From: Nematopogon swammerdamellus
Taxonomy: Eukaryota; Arthropoda; Insecta; Lepidoptera; Adelidae
NCBI GenBank assembly: GCA_946902875.1
Contig: OX336345.1
Coordinates: 13,423,395-13,487,394, forward strand
Reading direction: 5' to 3'
DNA length: 64,000 bases
Shown piece after piece: positions 10,743 to 22,479 of the stretch (the first letter of the stretch is position 1; each line of letters begins with the position of its first letter). The notes below the pieces were generated by a model. That model did not search any database, was not told the DNA's origin, and was given only the letters and a program-made list of their open reading frames with translations. A program made the position numbers and the translations under genes.

Positions 10743-10812
10743 CTGTGCATGGTGCTAGGTGGGCTTCGGTGTCGTTGGACATTGAGCACTTGTACTGGTG
10801 TTCCCACATGTC
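10743..10812 (-). CDS. mGluR: mGluR exon 7
   Basis: A 70-bp exon, phase 0 to phase 1, residues 374-397. It codes DMWEHQYKCSMSND followed by TEAHLAPCTG, the FWxxxFxC segment with two conserved cysteines of the ligand-binding domain. The acceptor is TTTTCAG before GACATG and the donor is CACAG before GTAATA. Exons 6 to 7 join as NPWFRDMWEHQ, as in vertebrate receptors (NPWFxEFWQH). Confidence 0.88.
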
Positions 10813-11201
10813 CTGAAAAGCCATCATACGGTCACTTAGAACATCATCTATCACACACGGCCACAACTCAAAACTCAATCGTTCAAAAGTACTTGTTTAA
10901 AATCCAACCATCGAAATTATTTATCTATTCAATGGTCAATTTGAAACTGTCTGATCGTCGTTACCGCTCCGCTTCCGAGGAGGATATTGTTTTATCCACT
11001 CTCCCAGTGAACCGTTTTGGACCCCAGGGACACTAGCATCAGATAACATTCCAAGTATGCATCAAGATTTCATAGCGTTACTACCAAATTAACAAGGATG
11101 TGTCATAGGTAGGTCAGACAATTAACAGACAGGCGGCTGACCTATTTTACAAGGGGTCTTGTGAGCATGACTGGCTACGGAAATTTGTGAAATGCACGCA
11201 C

Positions 11202-11358
11202 CCTGAACCAAGGATTCCTGTCGTTGGTGTAAGGGTTGAGACGTAGGTAGTAGTCGTCGAAGGTCGTCACTCGAGGCGAGTGTATTCGCAGCGTGAGTGA
11301 GCCGTGCGCTTCCTCCTCGTAGCCGCGTGCGATGTCGCCCCGGTTCGCCCACCCGTCG
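11202..11358 (-). CDS. mGluR: mGluR exon 6
   Basis: A 157-bp exon, phase 2 to phase 0, residues 321-373. The junction with exon 5 makes IGSDGWANRGDIARGYEEEA, matching the family's GSDGW(A)xR motif. Its Asp binds the ligand amino group and its Arg the side-chain carboxylate. It then reads TTFDDYYLRL and NDRNPWFR. The acceptor is CCCACAG before CGACGG and the donor is CAGG before GTGCGT. Confidence 0.9.
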
Positions 11359-11690
11359 CTGTGGGATAGGTCTCCTATGAGTATGAGTTGGTCACCTCAC
11401 TAACGTCCCCTTAGATAGCATAGCGTAGGAAATGACTACATAACAAAAACGACTAGAGGGGAGACGTTAGGGGAAATCCTGGGCGGAAGGAATATACAAT
11501 CTCTGTCTCGAGAATGTGTTGGGTTTGGAGAGTAAATGAGGCGACCATGGCCCCAAATGTTCTCTATTAAAAAATACGGGAAGAAATTACCTTTCTTGAT
11601 GACCCGTTTTTCCCTCAGATCTAAAAAAATAATATCTTAGTTCCCTTGATGATAGACCCAAAAAGGTTTCGGATCTGTTAGGAACCAAGA

Positions 11691-12151
<461 letters not shown>

Positions 12152-12504
12152 CTATGATATAACATAACTTGGCATTTTGAGAAGTGCTGAATGGTGAAGA
12201 CAAGTTGACCGCCAATCACGCGTGGGGTCCAAAAAAATCCATGTGAATACCCACAACCAGTAAGATTTTTTAAAATTCAAAGTACATGCATAATACGAGA
12301 ATATCCGTTCCGTTACCCAAGGAAAACACCGCGAGGAACACTATGCACTAGAAATTCTAAAGTACCTATTGCTCTTATAGCTTTAAGTTGAATGCGAACC
12401 ATGCATTACCTACTTTACTTCATGTTCCTTCTGAATTCACCAAACTAAGAATAAGTAAGAATGAGAATCGCACAGACGTCTCTCGAAACAGAGACATGAG
12501 TGTA

Positions 12505-12931
12505 TCTGTCAGGCCAGGAACTGCTCATAGCTAGTTGCCGTGCCGTGTGTACCTTGTCTGCGGCGGTGGACAGTATCTGTCAGGCCAGGAACTGTTCATA
12601 GTTAGTTGCCGTGCCGAGTGTACCTTGTCTGCGGCGGTGGACAGTATCTGTCAGGCCAAGAACTGTTCATTGTTAGTTGCCGTGCCGAGTGTACCTTGTC
12701 TGCGGCGGTGGACAGTATCTGTCAGGCCAGGAACTGTTAATAGTTAGTTGCCGTGCCGAGTGTACCTTGTCTGCGGCGGTGGACAGTATCTGTCAGGCCA
12801 GGAACTGTTCATAGTTAGTTGCCGTGCCGAGTGTACCTTGTCTGCGGCGGTGGACAGTATCTGTCAGGCCAGGAACTGCTCATAGCTAGTTGCCGTGCCG
12901 TGTGTACCTTGTCTGCGGCGGTGGACAGTAT
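12505..12931. repeat. 71-bp tandem array overlapping the 3' end of mGluR exon 4
   Basis: Six nearly identical units. On the gene strand each unit is 24 bases of exon (codons for ILSTAADK) followed by 47 bases starting GTACAC and ending CCTGACAG. Exon-like pieces are at 12908-12931 (the real exon end), 12837-12860, 12766-12789, 12695-12718, 12624-12647 and 12553-12576. Several units have an ACTAAC branch-point-like site. Junctions share CAGATAC, present both in the exon and in the original intron, which explains the duplication by microhomology. Confidence 0.92.
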
Positions 12932-13011
12932 CTGCGTCTCCTGGGCGATGCACACGCCATACTGTACTACTCTCTTCCGGAATGACGTCATACCGCTTTG
13001 TCCGTAGTTTT
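12908..13011 (-). CDS. mGluR: mGluR exon 4 (3' end repeated in a 71-bp array)
   Basis: A 104-bp exon, phase 1 to phase 0, residues 220-254. It codes ENYGQSGMTSFRKRVVQYG followed by VCIAQETQILSTAADK. The Tyr of NYGQSG is a ligand contact in mGluR1. The acceptor is TTTTTTCAG before AAAACTAC and the donor is AAG before GTACAC. The last 24 bases (ILSTAADK codons) plus 47 intron bases are tandemly repeated downstream at 12505-12907, so five further copies of the exon end and donor follow. Which donor is used cannot be told from DNA; the first gives a normal family-length protein. Confidence 0.88.
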
Positions 13012-13281
13012 CTGAAAAAAATAAAATAATTTATTCACACAAGTATAGATTTTATTTTACTAGCATGTGCTTATTATGTGTGTATTATTAATAAGTATTC
13101 TTATTATTAATCATTTTATGCTCAATTCTCATACTAAAGTCTTTTGCTACTACCTAATTACATTTCTCTATATTAATCGACTCTGAAAGACCCAACTGTT
13201 GAATGGAAGAAATATCTGTAAGAGATAAGTCCGCCTGTGCACCTCATTCAAATGTTATCATTATGTGATTGTTACTGTTAG

Positions 13282-13320
13282 ATGTTTCTTGGAGCAATAA
13301 GTTATTGCTCCAAGAAACAT
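13282..13320. repeat. Near-perfect palindrome, 19-bp arms
   Basis: ATGTTTCTTGGAGCAATAA at 13282-13300 and its exact reverse complement at 13302-13320, separated by one base. Intronic; function unknown. Confidence 0.85.
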
Positions 13321-13845
13321 GTATCCATATCTGTCCATCTATCTATCAACAAGAATTTATATATAAAACATAATCTCAAAATGTATGGAGAAATTAAATT
13401 TTCAAATGAAATCAAATCTGAAATATCCGGCATGGTAACAATAATGATCAGAATAAAAAACAGTTACAGCTGTATCAAAAAGTCTTATTTGTTGGAATTT
13501 AATGAATTTTCCAACTACAAATTATAAAAAAAAATACTCGTAATCATGTTAATGGTGATTAACGATATGCGTCGCGTAATGAGGAGATTTCGATGATGTG
13601 ATCCGGAAGCTCGGCGCAGCCGCGGCGGGGGCGGCGGAGTGCCGCCAATTTCCGTTCAGCGCCCGCTGACTCCGCCCGCATCCGCTTGTTCCGTTCACTG
13701 GTACGCCCCCGTTCCGTTACTTTACCGCTCCGTTCCAATTTCGCGCCGATACGGTAACGAGAGTACGGATGCTCGGATGCGGTAACGAGACGATCTAACG
13801 TGAAAATCTAGTTACACGCGGTTAATGGGCTTTTAGAATTATCTA

Positions 13846-14322
13846 TATAATCTTCTATATAATAAAATCGAAAAACCAGAACGAGATAAACAAAACGAGA
13901 CAGAACGGGATGGCGCTCTTGGAAACTTTTTGGTCACGTTTCTCCCAAACGGCGCACTATTTCTCGGGAATTTGAATGTAATTCGATTCCTTGACCTCGG
14001 GAATCGCGACAAATTTGAGAAAATGTCGTTTGTGTAATTTATAAGCAAAATAAAAACGCAAGTTCGAATTTCGAGCCAGTGTTGCCGTTTATATTCGTGA
14101 CATTTCTTTGGTTGGTTTCGAGATTTAAGGTCGATTTACACTTAGTACTTAAGTACAGTAGCGAGTTAATTGAATGCTGTACACCAATAGTCCGACTATC
14201 GAGGGAGAGGGAGAGGGAGAGGGAGAGGGAGAGGGGCGATCGTTTATTATAATATTTACGTTTAAATAGGATTTGCTATTAAAACTTAGTCTACCGCGAG
14301 CGAAACCGCGGGCAAAAACTAG
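13846..14322 (+). mobile_element. Helitron-like non-autonomous element
   Basis: The 3' end reads CGAAACCGCGGGCAAAAACTAGT, a GC-rich pair of short inverted motifs followed by CTAGT as in lepidopteran Helitron-like elements. The last 85 bp match the end of the element at 43276-44485. A GGGAGA repeat (14201-14236) sits just before that shared end. The 5' edge is a guess near a TCTATATAATAAAA motif. Confidence 0.55.
14201..14236. repeat. GGGAGA microsatellite
   Basis: Six copies of GGGAGA-type units inside the Helitron-like element. Confidence 0.9.
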
Positions 14323-14431
14323 TTGTATATAATTATGTACAGACAGTTTTATCAAGCGGAGGTAGATCTATAGAACTTTGTCACACGCTATATAGATATA
14401 TGCTACACACCTACCCAATATATGTGGCACA

Positions 14432-14505
14432 TGGAGATCCGTTGTCTCTGCCTGCCCCACTGGGAAACTGGCGTGACGCTATGTAAGTATGTATGCATGT
14501 ATATG
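14432..14505 (+). mobile_element. RTE-like LINE 3' tail fragment
   Basis: About 70 bp matching the 3' end of the RTE-like relic near 27360-27420 (CATGGAGATCCGTTGTCTCT, then GGCGTGACGCTATGTA). Confidence 0.7.
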
Positions 14506-15417
14506 ATGCAGAAGGTATAGGTAGTTTAGGTCAGGTTGTTGTGGTCTGTGATGTAATCGAGCAGATCCGGGTCGTCCGTCGTCTCGGTCTGGTCGGTTCA
14601 TTGCATCGTGCATGAAAGTTTCCCTTTTTTACTGTTTTTACCTCAGTGAAGTTAGCAAGGTGTCTACATAGTTAGTGCAGAAGAGAGAGCAGGAACCTGT
14701 GGAGTCTGCCGCGTGCTCTGCAGGTGGACCCATAGTAAAATGCAATTTCTTCGAATCAAACTTGTTTTACCTTGATTTCCTCGTATTTTTATTGCCTGTA
14801 GACTTGTAGGCTGATGGCACGATAGTGAAGTAGTTTTGTAAGCGAATATTTTTAAAGCACGTTTGAAATGGGGACCTAACTCAGAAAAAGTGAAACTTCA
14901 CGAAAGTAAGAACTCTTTTTGTTTTTTTTTTCTCCTCTTCGTGCTCCATCTGTCAGCAGCTTTATAGCCTTTATCAGATTCGTTGCATGCACTTTTCCTT
15001 TTGGAAGCTGCTGTCCATCAACTACAGCCTCAACTTTAATTGTGCAGCAGGATTACAGGGCTCGGCCGGCCGGTGCGGTACACAAATTGAAATAATAATT
15101 AGATTTTAAATACAAATCGACAGAAGAGAAGCTTTTCTCTTCTGTCGGGTATTCCACGACACCCCGTCTTTTTTTTTAATTGGTTGAACAAAAACACACC
15201 CTGTAGGTTAACCTTAACCTTTTTCCCCTTCCCATCTAAGTCCTTAATGTCAATGGTAACTTGTTCACAATCCCTGGTACCGTTGCTGCCACCATAGAGA
15301 AATAATATAGTTGCCACGCAGGCGCAGGCTCGTTCTGTTTTTAAAACATTTTTCGAAGTTTGTCGGTTAGGCAGTCGGTAGGACCGTCAGTGTTGTTTTT
15401 TTTTTTAATTAAAAGCG

Positions 15418-15665
15418 CGACATAATTGGCGCCTTGCCACCCATAAGGTGTCTAACGACGCCCATTGACATTCGGTTGCGAATGCCATGCCGGCCTGACA
15501 GATGCCCATTCACGCTCCTCTTGAAGGACCCGAGAATGTACTTGACTTGAGGGGAAATATATGAGCAGGGAGAGCGTTCCAGAGTTTACCGGTTCTGTAG
15601 AGAAAAGATCTGCAGAACCGATTGGATTGACGCATCCGCGGTAAGTCCACCGTGATAGTAATATT
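15418..15665 (-). pseudogene. LINE C-terminal fragment and 3' UTR
   Basis: On the minus strand it reads NRFCRSFLYRTGKLWNALP, the end motif of a LINE ORF2, then SGRHGIRN and a tail ending GTCGCGCTTTT. A second fragment of this 3' end is at 42640-42735 in plus orientation. Confidence 0.7.
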
Positions 15666-15856
15666 CTTTCAGTGAGGGAACAATCTTAAGCATTTCAAAT
15701 ATTACACGTACCTACCTACTATGTAGTTAAGTAGTAATTCAACAATCATAAACCTTGTTGTCCTTTAAGCTCTACGTCTTCTGCTGTCGCCGGCAGAGGG
15801 CGTGCAAGTGGAAGCAGACGCGGCGGTGGAGGCGGGCGAGGGGGAAGGATGCTACA

Positions 15857-15923
15857 CCACCGCCGCCGCCGCGGCCGCCCCCACCGCCGCCCGCCCCGCC
15901 GCGCCGCCGCCGCCGCCGCCGCC
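15857..15923. repeat. GCC-rich simple repeat
   Basis: Runs of GCC/CCG within a wider GC-rich island (15780-15950) in the intron between exons 4 and 3. Frames across it are proline- or arginine-rich in all readings and are not called as genes. Confidence 0.8.
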
Positions 15924-16029
15924 ACGAGGGCCAAAGTTTCCGCTCGTGTGAGCACGCCCTTACCACACTTCAGTCACACTATAATAAAAGCAGCTGGCTA
16001 TTTTTGGCGATAATAACCTGTTACTAGTA

Positions 16030-17038
16030 TCTCATTTAGATAAAATAATGGCGGACGGGCGATATCAGGTTGTATAATATCCAAAGGTTGTATAAATTAA
16101 AAAATATTTTTTTCTTAACGAAACATCCCATTTACAAGTTAAATGAATTCTTTAATTTATCGCTTTTATTGCCATATTGAATAATTTCTGTTTTATTATC
16201 TTATTTTATGTATTTTTAAGTTTATATAACTGATCTGAGTATTTTAACGTGTTAATATTTTTTGTTTTTCAAATGTTATGGGAAAATTTAATTATAATTT
16301 AATTTTTCAAGAATATTATAAACTTAATGTGATGTGTTGATAAGGTCTTACTGATTTGTACAAACATGTGATCATTTCTATAGCATACATATGCATCCAA
16401 ATGTATCCAAATTGATGCTCGTTGAAATACATATATTTGACTTTGACTTTGACTAATGATAGGAAAGAAAGAAAATAGATGACATCTTCAACCTGTTCAA
16501 ACTGATTTCCATACGTTGAGCACTTTTGGTTTCCGAGACTGGGTTCCGTAAAAATGTTAAGGAATTTTCATCTCGTATAAATTTTTAAGTCAATGTATAA
16601 ATGACAAGACTTTTGATCCCCCGAGATGCGGTCTCGGCACTAAATCGAGAGGTAGGCGAGGTACGGAAACAAGGAATAAGAAAAGCAACAACATCCGGCA
16701 ATCATTCCCCGGAGCCAATCAGCACCTCGCTTCACTTTCCGCTTCCTCGCGCTTCGGAAAATCACATTTCTTTCTTTTTGTGGAATTTATCGAGCAGTTT
16801 TACTTCTGAGGAGTTTTATATTAAATAAAAGCTCAATAGTTAGGTCAGCGTGTGCAACGGGATTTTAAAAAGTCCAACATTTTTAATGATAGGTAATTAA
16901 TTTAATACTGTTTTATTCAATGTAAATAGTGCGAGTAGTGCAATAAGTGCAATAGAGGTATACATTATGATATGTAATTTTGTATTTGGACACATCAATT
17001 GTTTCTTTTTTCATCTGCTCGACGAGTCTTCACAAGTA
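16030..17038. other. AT-rich intron sequence
   Basis: No gene seen. A short TTTGAC repeat at 16436-16454 may be a LINE tail remnant. The open frame at 16601-16828 has no known motif. Confidence 0.5.
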
Positions 17039-17039
17039 G

Positions 17040-18190
<1,151 letters not shown>

Positions 18191-18236
18191 TCACACATGA
18201 AGATACATATTAAGTATACAGAATCCGGTAGCCCAA

Positions 18237-18793
18237 CGATCACTATGTAAGGGAAAGCAACCCAAGATGTATGCTACTGCCTATCGGTATACTTACAACG
18301 ATCACTATGTAAGGGAAAGCAACCCAAGATGTATGCTACTGCCTATCGGTATACTTACAACGATCACTATGTTAGGGAAAGCAACCCAAGATGTATGCTA
18401 CTGCCTATCGGTATACTTACAACGATCACTATGTTAGGGAAAGCAACCCAAGATGTATGCTACTGCCTATCGGTATACTTACAACGATCACTATGTTAGG
18501 GAAAGCAACCCAAGATGTATGCTACTGCCTATCGGTATACTTACAACGATCACTATGTTAGGGAAAGCAACCCAAGATGTATGCTACTGCCTATCGGTAT
18601 ACTTACAACGATCACTATGTAAGGGAAAGCAACCCAAGATGTATGCTACTGCCTATCGGTATACTTACAACGATCACTATGTAAGGGAAAGCAACCCAAG
18701 ATGTATGCTACTGCCTATCGGTATACTTACAACGATCACTATGTTAGGGAAAGCAACCCAAGATGTATGCTACTGCCTATCGGTATACTCATC
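18237..18793. repeat. 62-bp tandem array, nine copies, upstream of mGluR exon 3
   Basis: Nine units starting CGATCACTATGT and almost identical; the main variant is GTAAGG or GTTAGG in the order A,A,T,T,T,T,A,A,T. No spacers, so not a CRISPR. On the gene strand each unit contains TTGTAAGTAT, a donor-like string, and CTTTCCCTTACATAG or CTTTCCCTAACATAG, acceptor-like. It ends about 110 bp before the exon 3 acceptor. The array is open in plus-strand frames only because the unit lacks stops. Confidence 0.93.
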
Positions 18794-19437
18794 TCTAAAA
18801 TAATTGTAAAATATACATAATACCAATCAACCGTTATGGTCGTCATAAGGACCTAAAACTAATAACCTAAAAGCTACTTAGTTCAAAAGTTACAACAAAA
18901 CTGAGACGGAGGGAATGTTTAGCCTAAAAGTGGCGAGGATGGTGGGGCGGGGTGGGTAAGGAGACGGAGGCACTTCGGCTTTAGAGGACTCGACCTGAGG
19001 AAGAAAGAGCTGAAGGAGGTAAGGTGGGTCAGAGGAAGTCGCGAAGATGTTGAAATGAGAATCCACTGAACGCGATGAAACTATGCAGATATTGTAAAAT
19101 GTGTGTCGTTTTGAGTTTTGCTTTTTGGAAATTAAAAGGCAGCCTGAGGGGCGCCGGCTTTTCAAAATTATTTTGGGTTCCTCTAATGTTATGATGAAAA
19201 ATGTGTGTATTAAAAAATCTACCATATTCGACTGTGTATATTCACTAGTAGAGGGTTTCGAAGGAGGTTAAATTTTATAGAGCACCACGTTACCATGAAT
19301 TCCACACGTTGAACAACGAAATGATACACACTCCGTATTTGATAATGTATTACGTAATGTGTACCACACAAGTGTACTAATACAAAAATTTTACAAAATA
19401 TTACTTTATCCGAGACTTTATCTTTAAGATTCAGATT

Positions 19438-19655
19438 CGGTGGTAGGGTTTAACCCGCCCGGGTTGGTACCACCGCACTGAATAAAGGTCGTTCGAAACG
19501 GCTATGTAAATAGTTTGTGTTTTCCGTCCAGTTCAGTGTAGCCGGCACGACCGAAGAGAAGCACTGACGTGGCACCAAGTTCACCCGTTGTTATGGGCTG
19601 ACATCACGGATGTTGTAGGTGATTTAGCCAACCGTGTCTGTTTAAAAAAAAAAAG
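19438..19655 (+). mobile_element. SINE family B copy
   Basis: Contains GGTAGGGTTTAACCCGCCCG, a TTTTCCGTCCAGTTCAGTGT core, and ends GCCAACCGTGTCTGTTTAAAAA. The same family is at 22190, 24855, 30409, 33605, 41845, 42165 and 52138. Confidence 0.85.
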
Positions 19656-19659
19656 TTTC

Positions 19660-21870
19660 AGATTAATCAATATAGTATGGTTACTGTTTGCTCTAGCAAT
19701 TTGTTTCAACTCGAGGTATGAGCTCTTCAAGTTAGGCTACGATACGAAACACCTATAGAATATCTAAAATATACTGTACACATTTTTTTAACGAGTGTAT
19801 ACGTCCAGTTTGAATATTCACCGGCATGCTATACTACATATTTTTTTAACGTTTCATCTCCTCGAATGTGACTCCGGCCTTAGCCACACAAAGGGATGAA
19901 ATTTAACGCTCCGGCGCGTTCCAACAGAATTTCGCGCCGGAGTAATGTTACGCCGCATACTTCAGCGCATATCTTAAATTTGATTGCGGAAAGATAATGT
20001 TGTGAAACGGCGGCGGCAGTGCGAGTAGGTACGATGGATGTTCCTAAACGTGAAAGAGGCTCGTAGCAAATTATTACATTATGTCGTTCGCGGTTTCATC
20101 TATTGTAATTAAGTTTATTGTTACAGAATAGTAGTAGAAGATGTATTGGATTAGCACGACCAAACGAATGCACTGGCATGGATCCTGGATCCGGTGAGAA
20201 TAGGCGGTGTAATGGAATTTTCGATTACTATGTCAAAATATATCAATAATATATCAGATCAATATCAATAAATGAGTTTCCGATTCAGATATTTATTTCG
20301 CAATAAAAACTCACAAAGTTGACAATATTTCATTGCCACGTAGTAGTACGCTATTCATTAGGTATTGCCTCGCCATTTTATGATAGTTTTATTTACTTAC
20401 ACAGATACATAGGTAGGTAGGTACTACTATTATCTAATTTTGATAAATGCAGTCATAGCTTAGTAAACCAAGTCGTCAGAGGCAATTCTGTGATGTTTAT
20501 ATGTTTGTATGAAATGTTTAAGCATTTTATTGATGTAGGTATATACCTACTATAATATAGTAGGTATCACAAATTTCTAAATTCACGTAGGATTATAATT
20601 GTTTAAGTATAATTAAATCTTGAGTTTACGCTTGCTCTGGATCCCGGAAATACCTCAAGGAATGATGATGCTGTCGCATGGCTGGCTGGCGCTTCAAATA
20701 ATATTAAGGTGATTATCCTTACCCTATTACCTCAGTACCTATTACCTAATATGCAGGCTGTAATCATAGTAAAAGAAGACGAGTAAGATAACTGGAGGCC
20801 ATTTTTAAAATAACTACCTACGCTGCGCCGAGCCTCCAGGGATGTCACAACTCACAACACTAACACAATTGACAGGCAGTGAGCCCAACATGGTGGAAAA
20901 GCAATTCTTTAAAATTATTATGTACATTTATGTATTTTTTATTTATAGACCAAGAGCCAGCTCCCAAAATTTTACTCTAACAGAATATATGAGTTGTCAT
21001 AGATTTATTATATACTGGCGTTAAGGTATATTTTCGAAAGCTGTATTTTCGATAGACAGTGAACGATGTTATTTTGATGTTTGAGCCCTTGACAACGATA
21101 CCCCACTCAATAATCGGATGCTTAGTTCTGGCGCTACGGTGGAACATACGTAAAAACAAACATACACACACATAAATTGCTAAAAAGATAACCCTTCATT
21201 TTTGCTTCGCGCAGTCGGGTAAAATTTTTTTTTTAACTTTAGCCTCCCAAAAATTAATGCAATGTCAAAATTCAACTTTAACTCACGTCCGTCTTTGGAC
21301 AACCATTTCGTAGTCGCGGACGATGAAGAGAATTAATAAGTGGGCAAAAAATTTATAACTATAAAAATTACAGAAAATATATTTAGAATTCTAGATTAAT
21401 ATAATTATTAATCTTAATAAAAAAATTATCAAATAAATAATTTTAAAATGTATTTATTAATTTTGTTTTATTATTACTTAATAACTTATATTTTTATTTT
21501 TGTTATTTTAATGAATTACTTAATAACTTGGTTGGTCGCTAGCAGTCATGAAAGTGTCCGCGGTAGGAGCTGTGGCCATATAAAGAAGACAAAACCGCGC
21601 GAAATTGCGTTGTGCGTGGTATCTCTAACAAGTCTGAACAAGTCGACAACCGCGGGCCCGCGCACGGCGGCGCTCGCGTGCGCCGCGCGGCCGCGCCCGA
21701 TGCCGGGGTTCGCGAATGGTTTTTGCAGCTAGTACCTACCTATTAATAACTAATTAAATACTAATAGGTACTTTGCTCTGACGTTACCGAGCCAGGTCTC
21801 AAGTCAATTCCTTCGCTTAGTACCTACTCGTATTAATAACTTACATACTACATACTTTAATAATATTTTT
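19660..21870. other. AT-rich intron sequence with a small GC island
   Basis: No coding region recognised. A GC-rich patch at 21640-21732 ends GCAGCTAGT, which could be a Helitron-like 3' end. Short tandem TAGG units lie near 20410. Confidence 0.45.
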
Positions 21871-21882
21871 TATGTTACTTAC

Positions 21883-21977
21883 CTTTCGATGGGAGCAGGT
21901 AATGAGAATAATGTTAACTCGCGATTCGAGCCTGATCTATTCATGCAGCCGTACACACTGCAGAAACGCGGAGCCAT
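21883..21977 (-). CDS. First exon of a THAP-finger protein (partial)
   Basis: A 95-bp exon from ATG 21977: MAPRFCSVYGCMNRSGSNRE, then LTLFSLPAP and IE, ending phase 2 before a consensus GTAAGT donor. C-x4-C near the N-terminus followed by a F-S-L-P segment is the first half of a THAP zinc finger, a DNA-binding module of insect nuclear proteins and P-element transposases. I could not find the second half (W and C-x2-H) to the left. It lies in the large mGluR intron on the same strand. It may be a nested gene, a transposase remnant, or a lone exon. Confidence 0.5.
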
Positions 21978-22189
21978 TATGTTAGTGCAATAAAATAAAA
22001 TTCGACTACGCGCGAGGAACAGTGAGAATGCATGTAGTGGTTGTGTACAGACAGCGTGCGCAGGCGCGCGCTTGTGTGAGTGCGACATCGGCGCGTTTGT
22101 ATGAAGACGGCTAACTTGTGTGGTTTAACTATGCTGTAATCCTACCTAGGCCATTTCATACAGATTACACGCAGAATACATTAATTTTT

Positions 22190-22405
22190 TTATGGAAACT
22201 GACACGGTTGGCTACATCACCTACAACATCCGTGATGTCAGCCCATAACACCGGGTGAACTTGGTGCCACGTCAGTGCTTCCCTTCAGTCGTGCCGGCTA
22301 CACTGAACTGGACGGAAAACACAAACTATTTACATAGCCGTTTCGACCGACCCTTCATTCAGTGCGGTGGTATCAACCCGGGCGGGTTAAACCCTACCAC
22401 CTAGT
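22190..22405 (-). mobile_element. SINE family B copy
   Basis: Reverse orientation copy: GACACGGTTGGCTACATCAC at the 3' side through to CGGGCGGGTTAAACCCTACC. It is abutted on the right by a short piece of repeat family C (22420-22475). Confidence 0.85.
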
Positions 22406-22419
22406 AATATAAGAAGGGG

Positions 22420-22475
22420 TCATATCCCTTAGTCGCCTTTTACGACATACACGGGGAGAGATGCAGTGGGGCTAT
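22420..22475 (-). repeat. Fragment of repeat family C
   Basis: CCCTTAGTCGCCTTTTACGA and GAGAGATGCAGTGGGG match, in reverse, the starts of copies at 31441 and 55556. Confidence 0.7.
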
Positions 22476-22479
22476 TAAA

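Noticed and set aside
15746..16027. Proline- and arginine-rich frames on both strands
   Set aside because: GCC simple repeat read in several frames; no conserved motif.
18237..18793. CRISPR-like regular array
   Set aside because: Units are directly joined with no unique spacers; this is a plain tandem repeat in an animal intron.
18453..18803. 116-codon open frame
   Set aside because: It only arises because the 62-bp unit has no stop in that frame; the protein repeats with the DNA.
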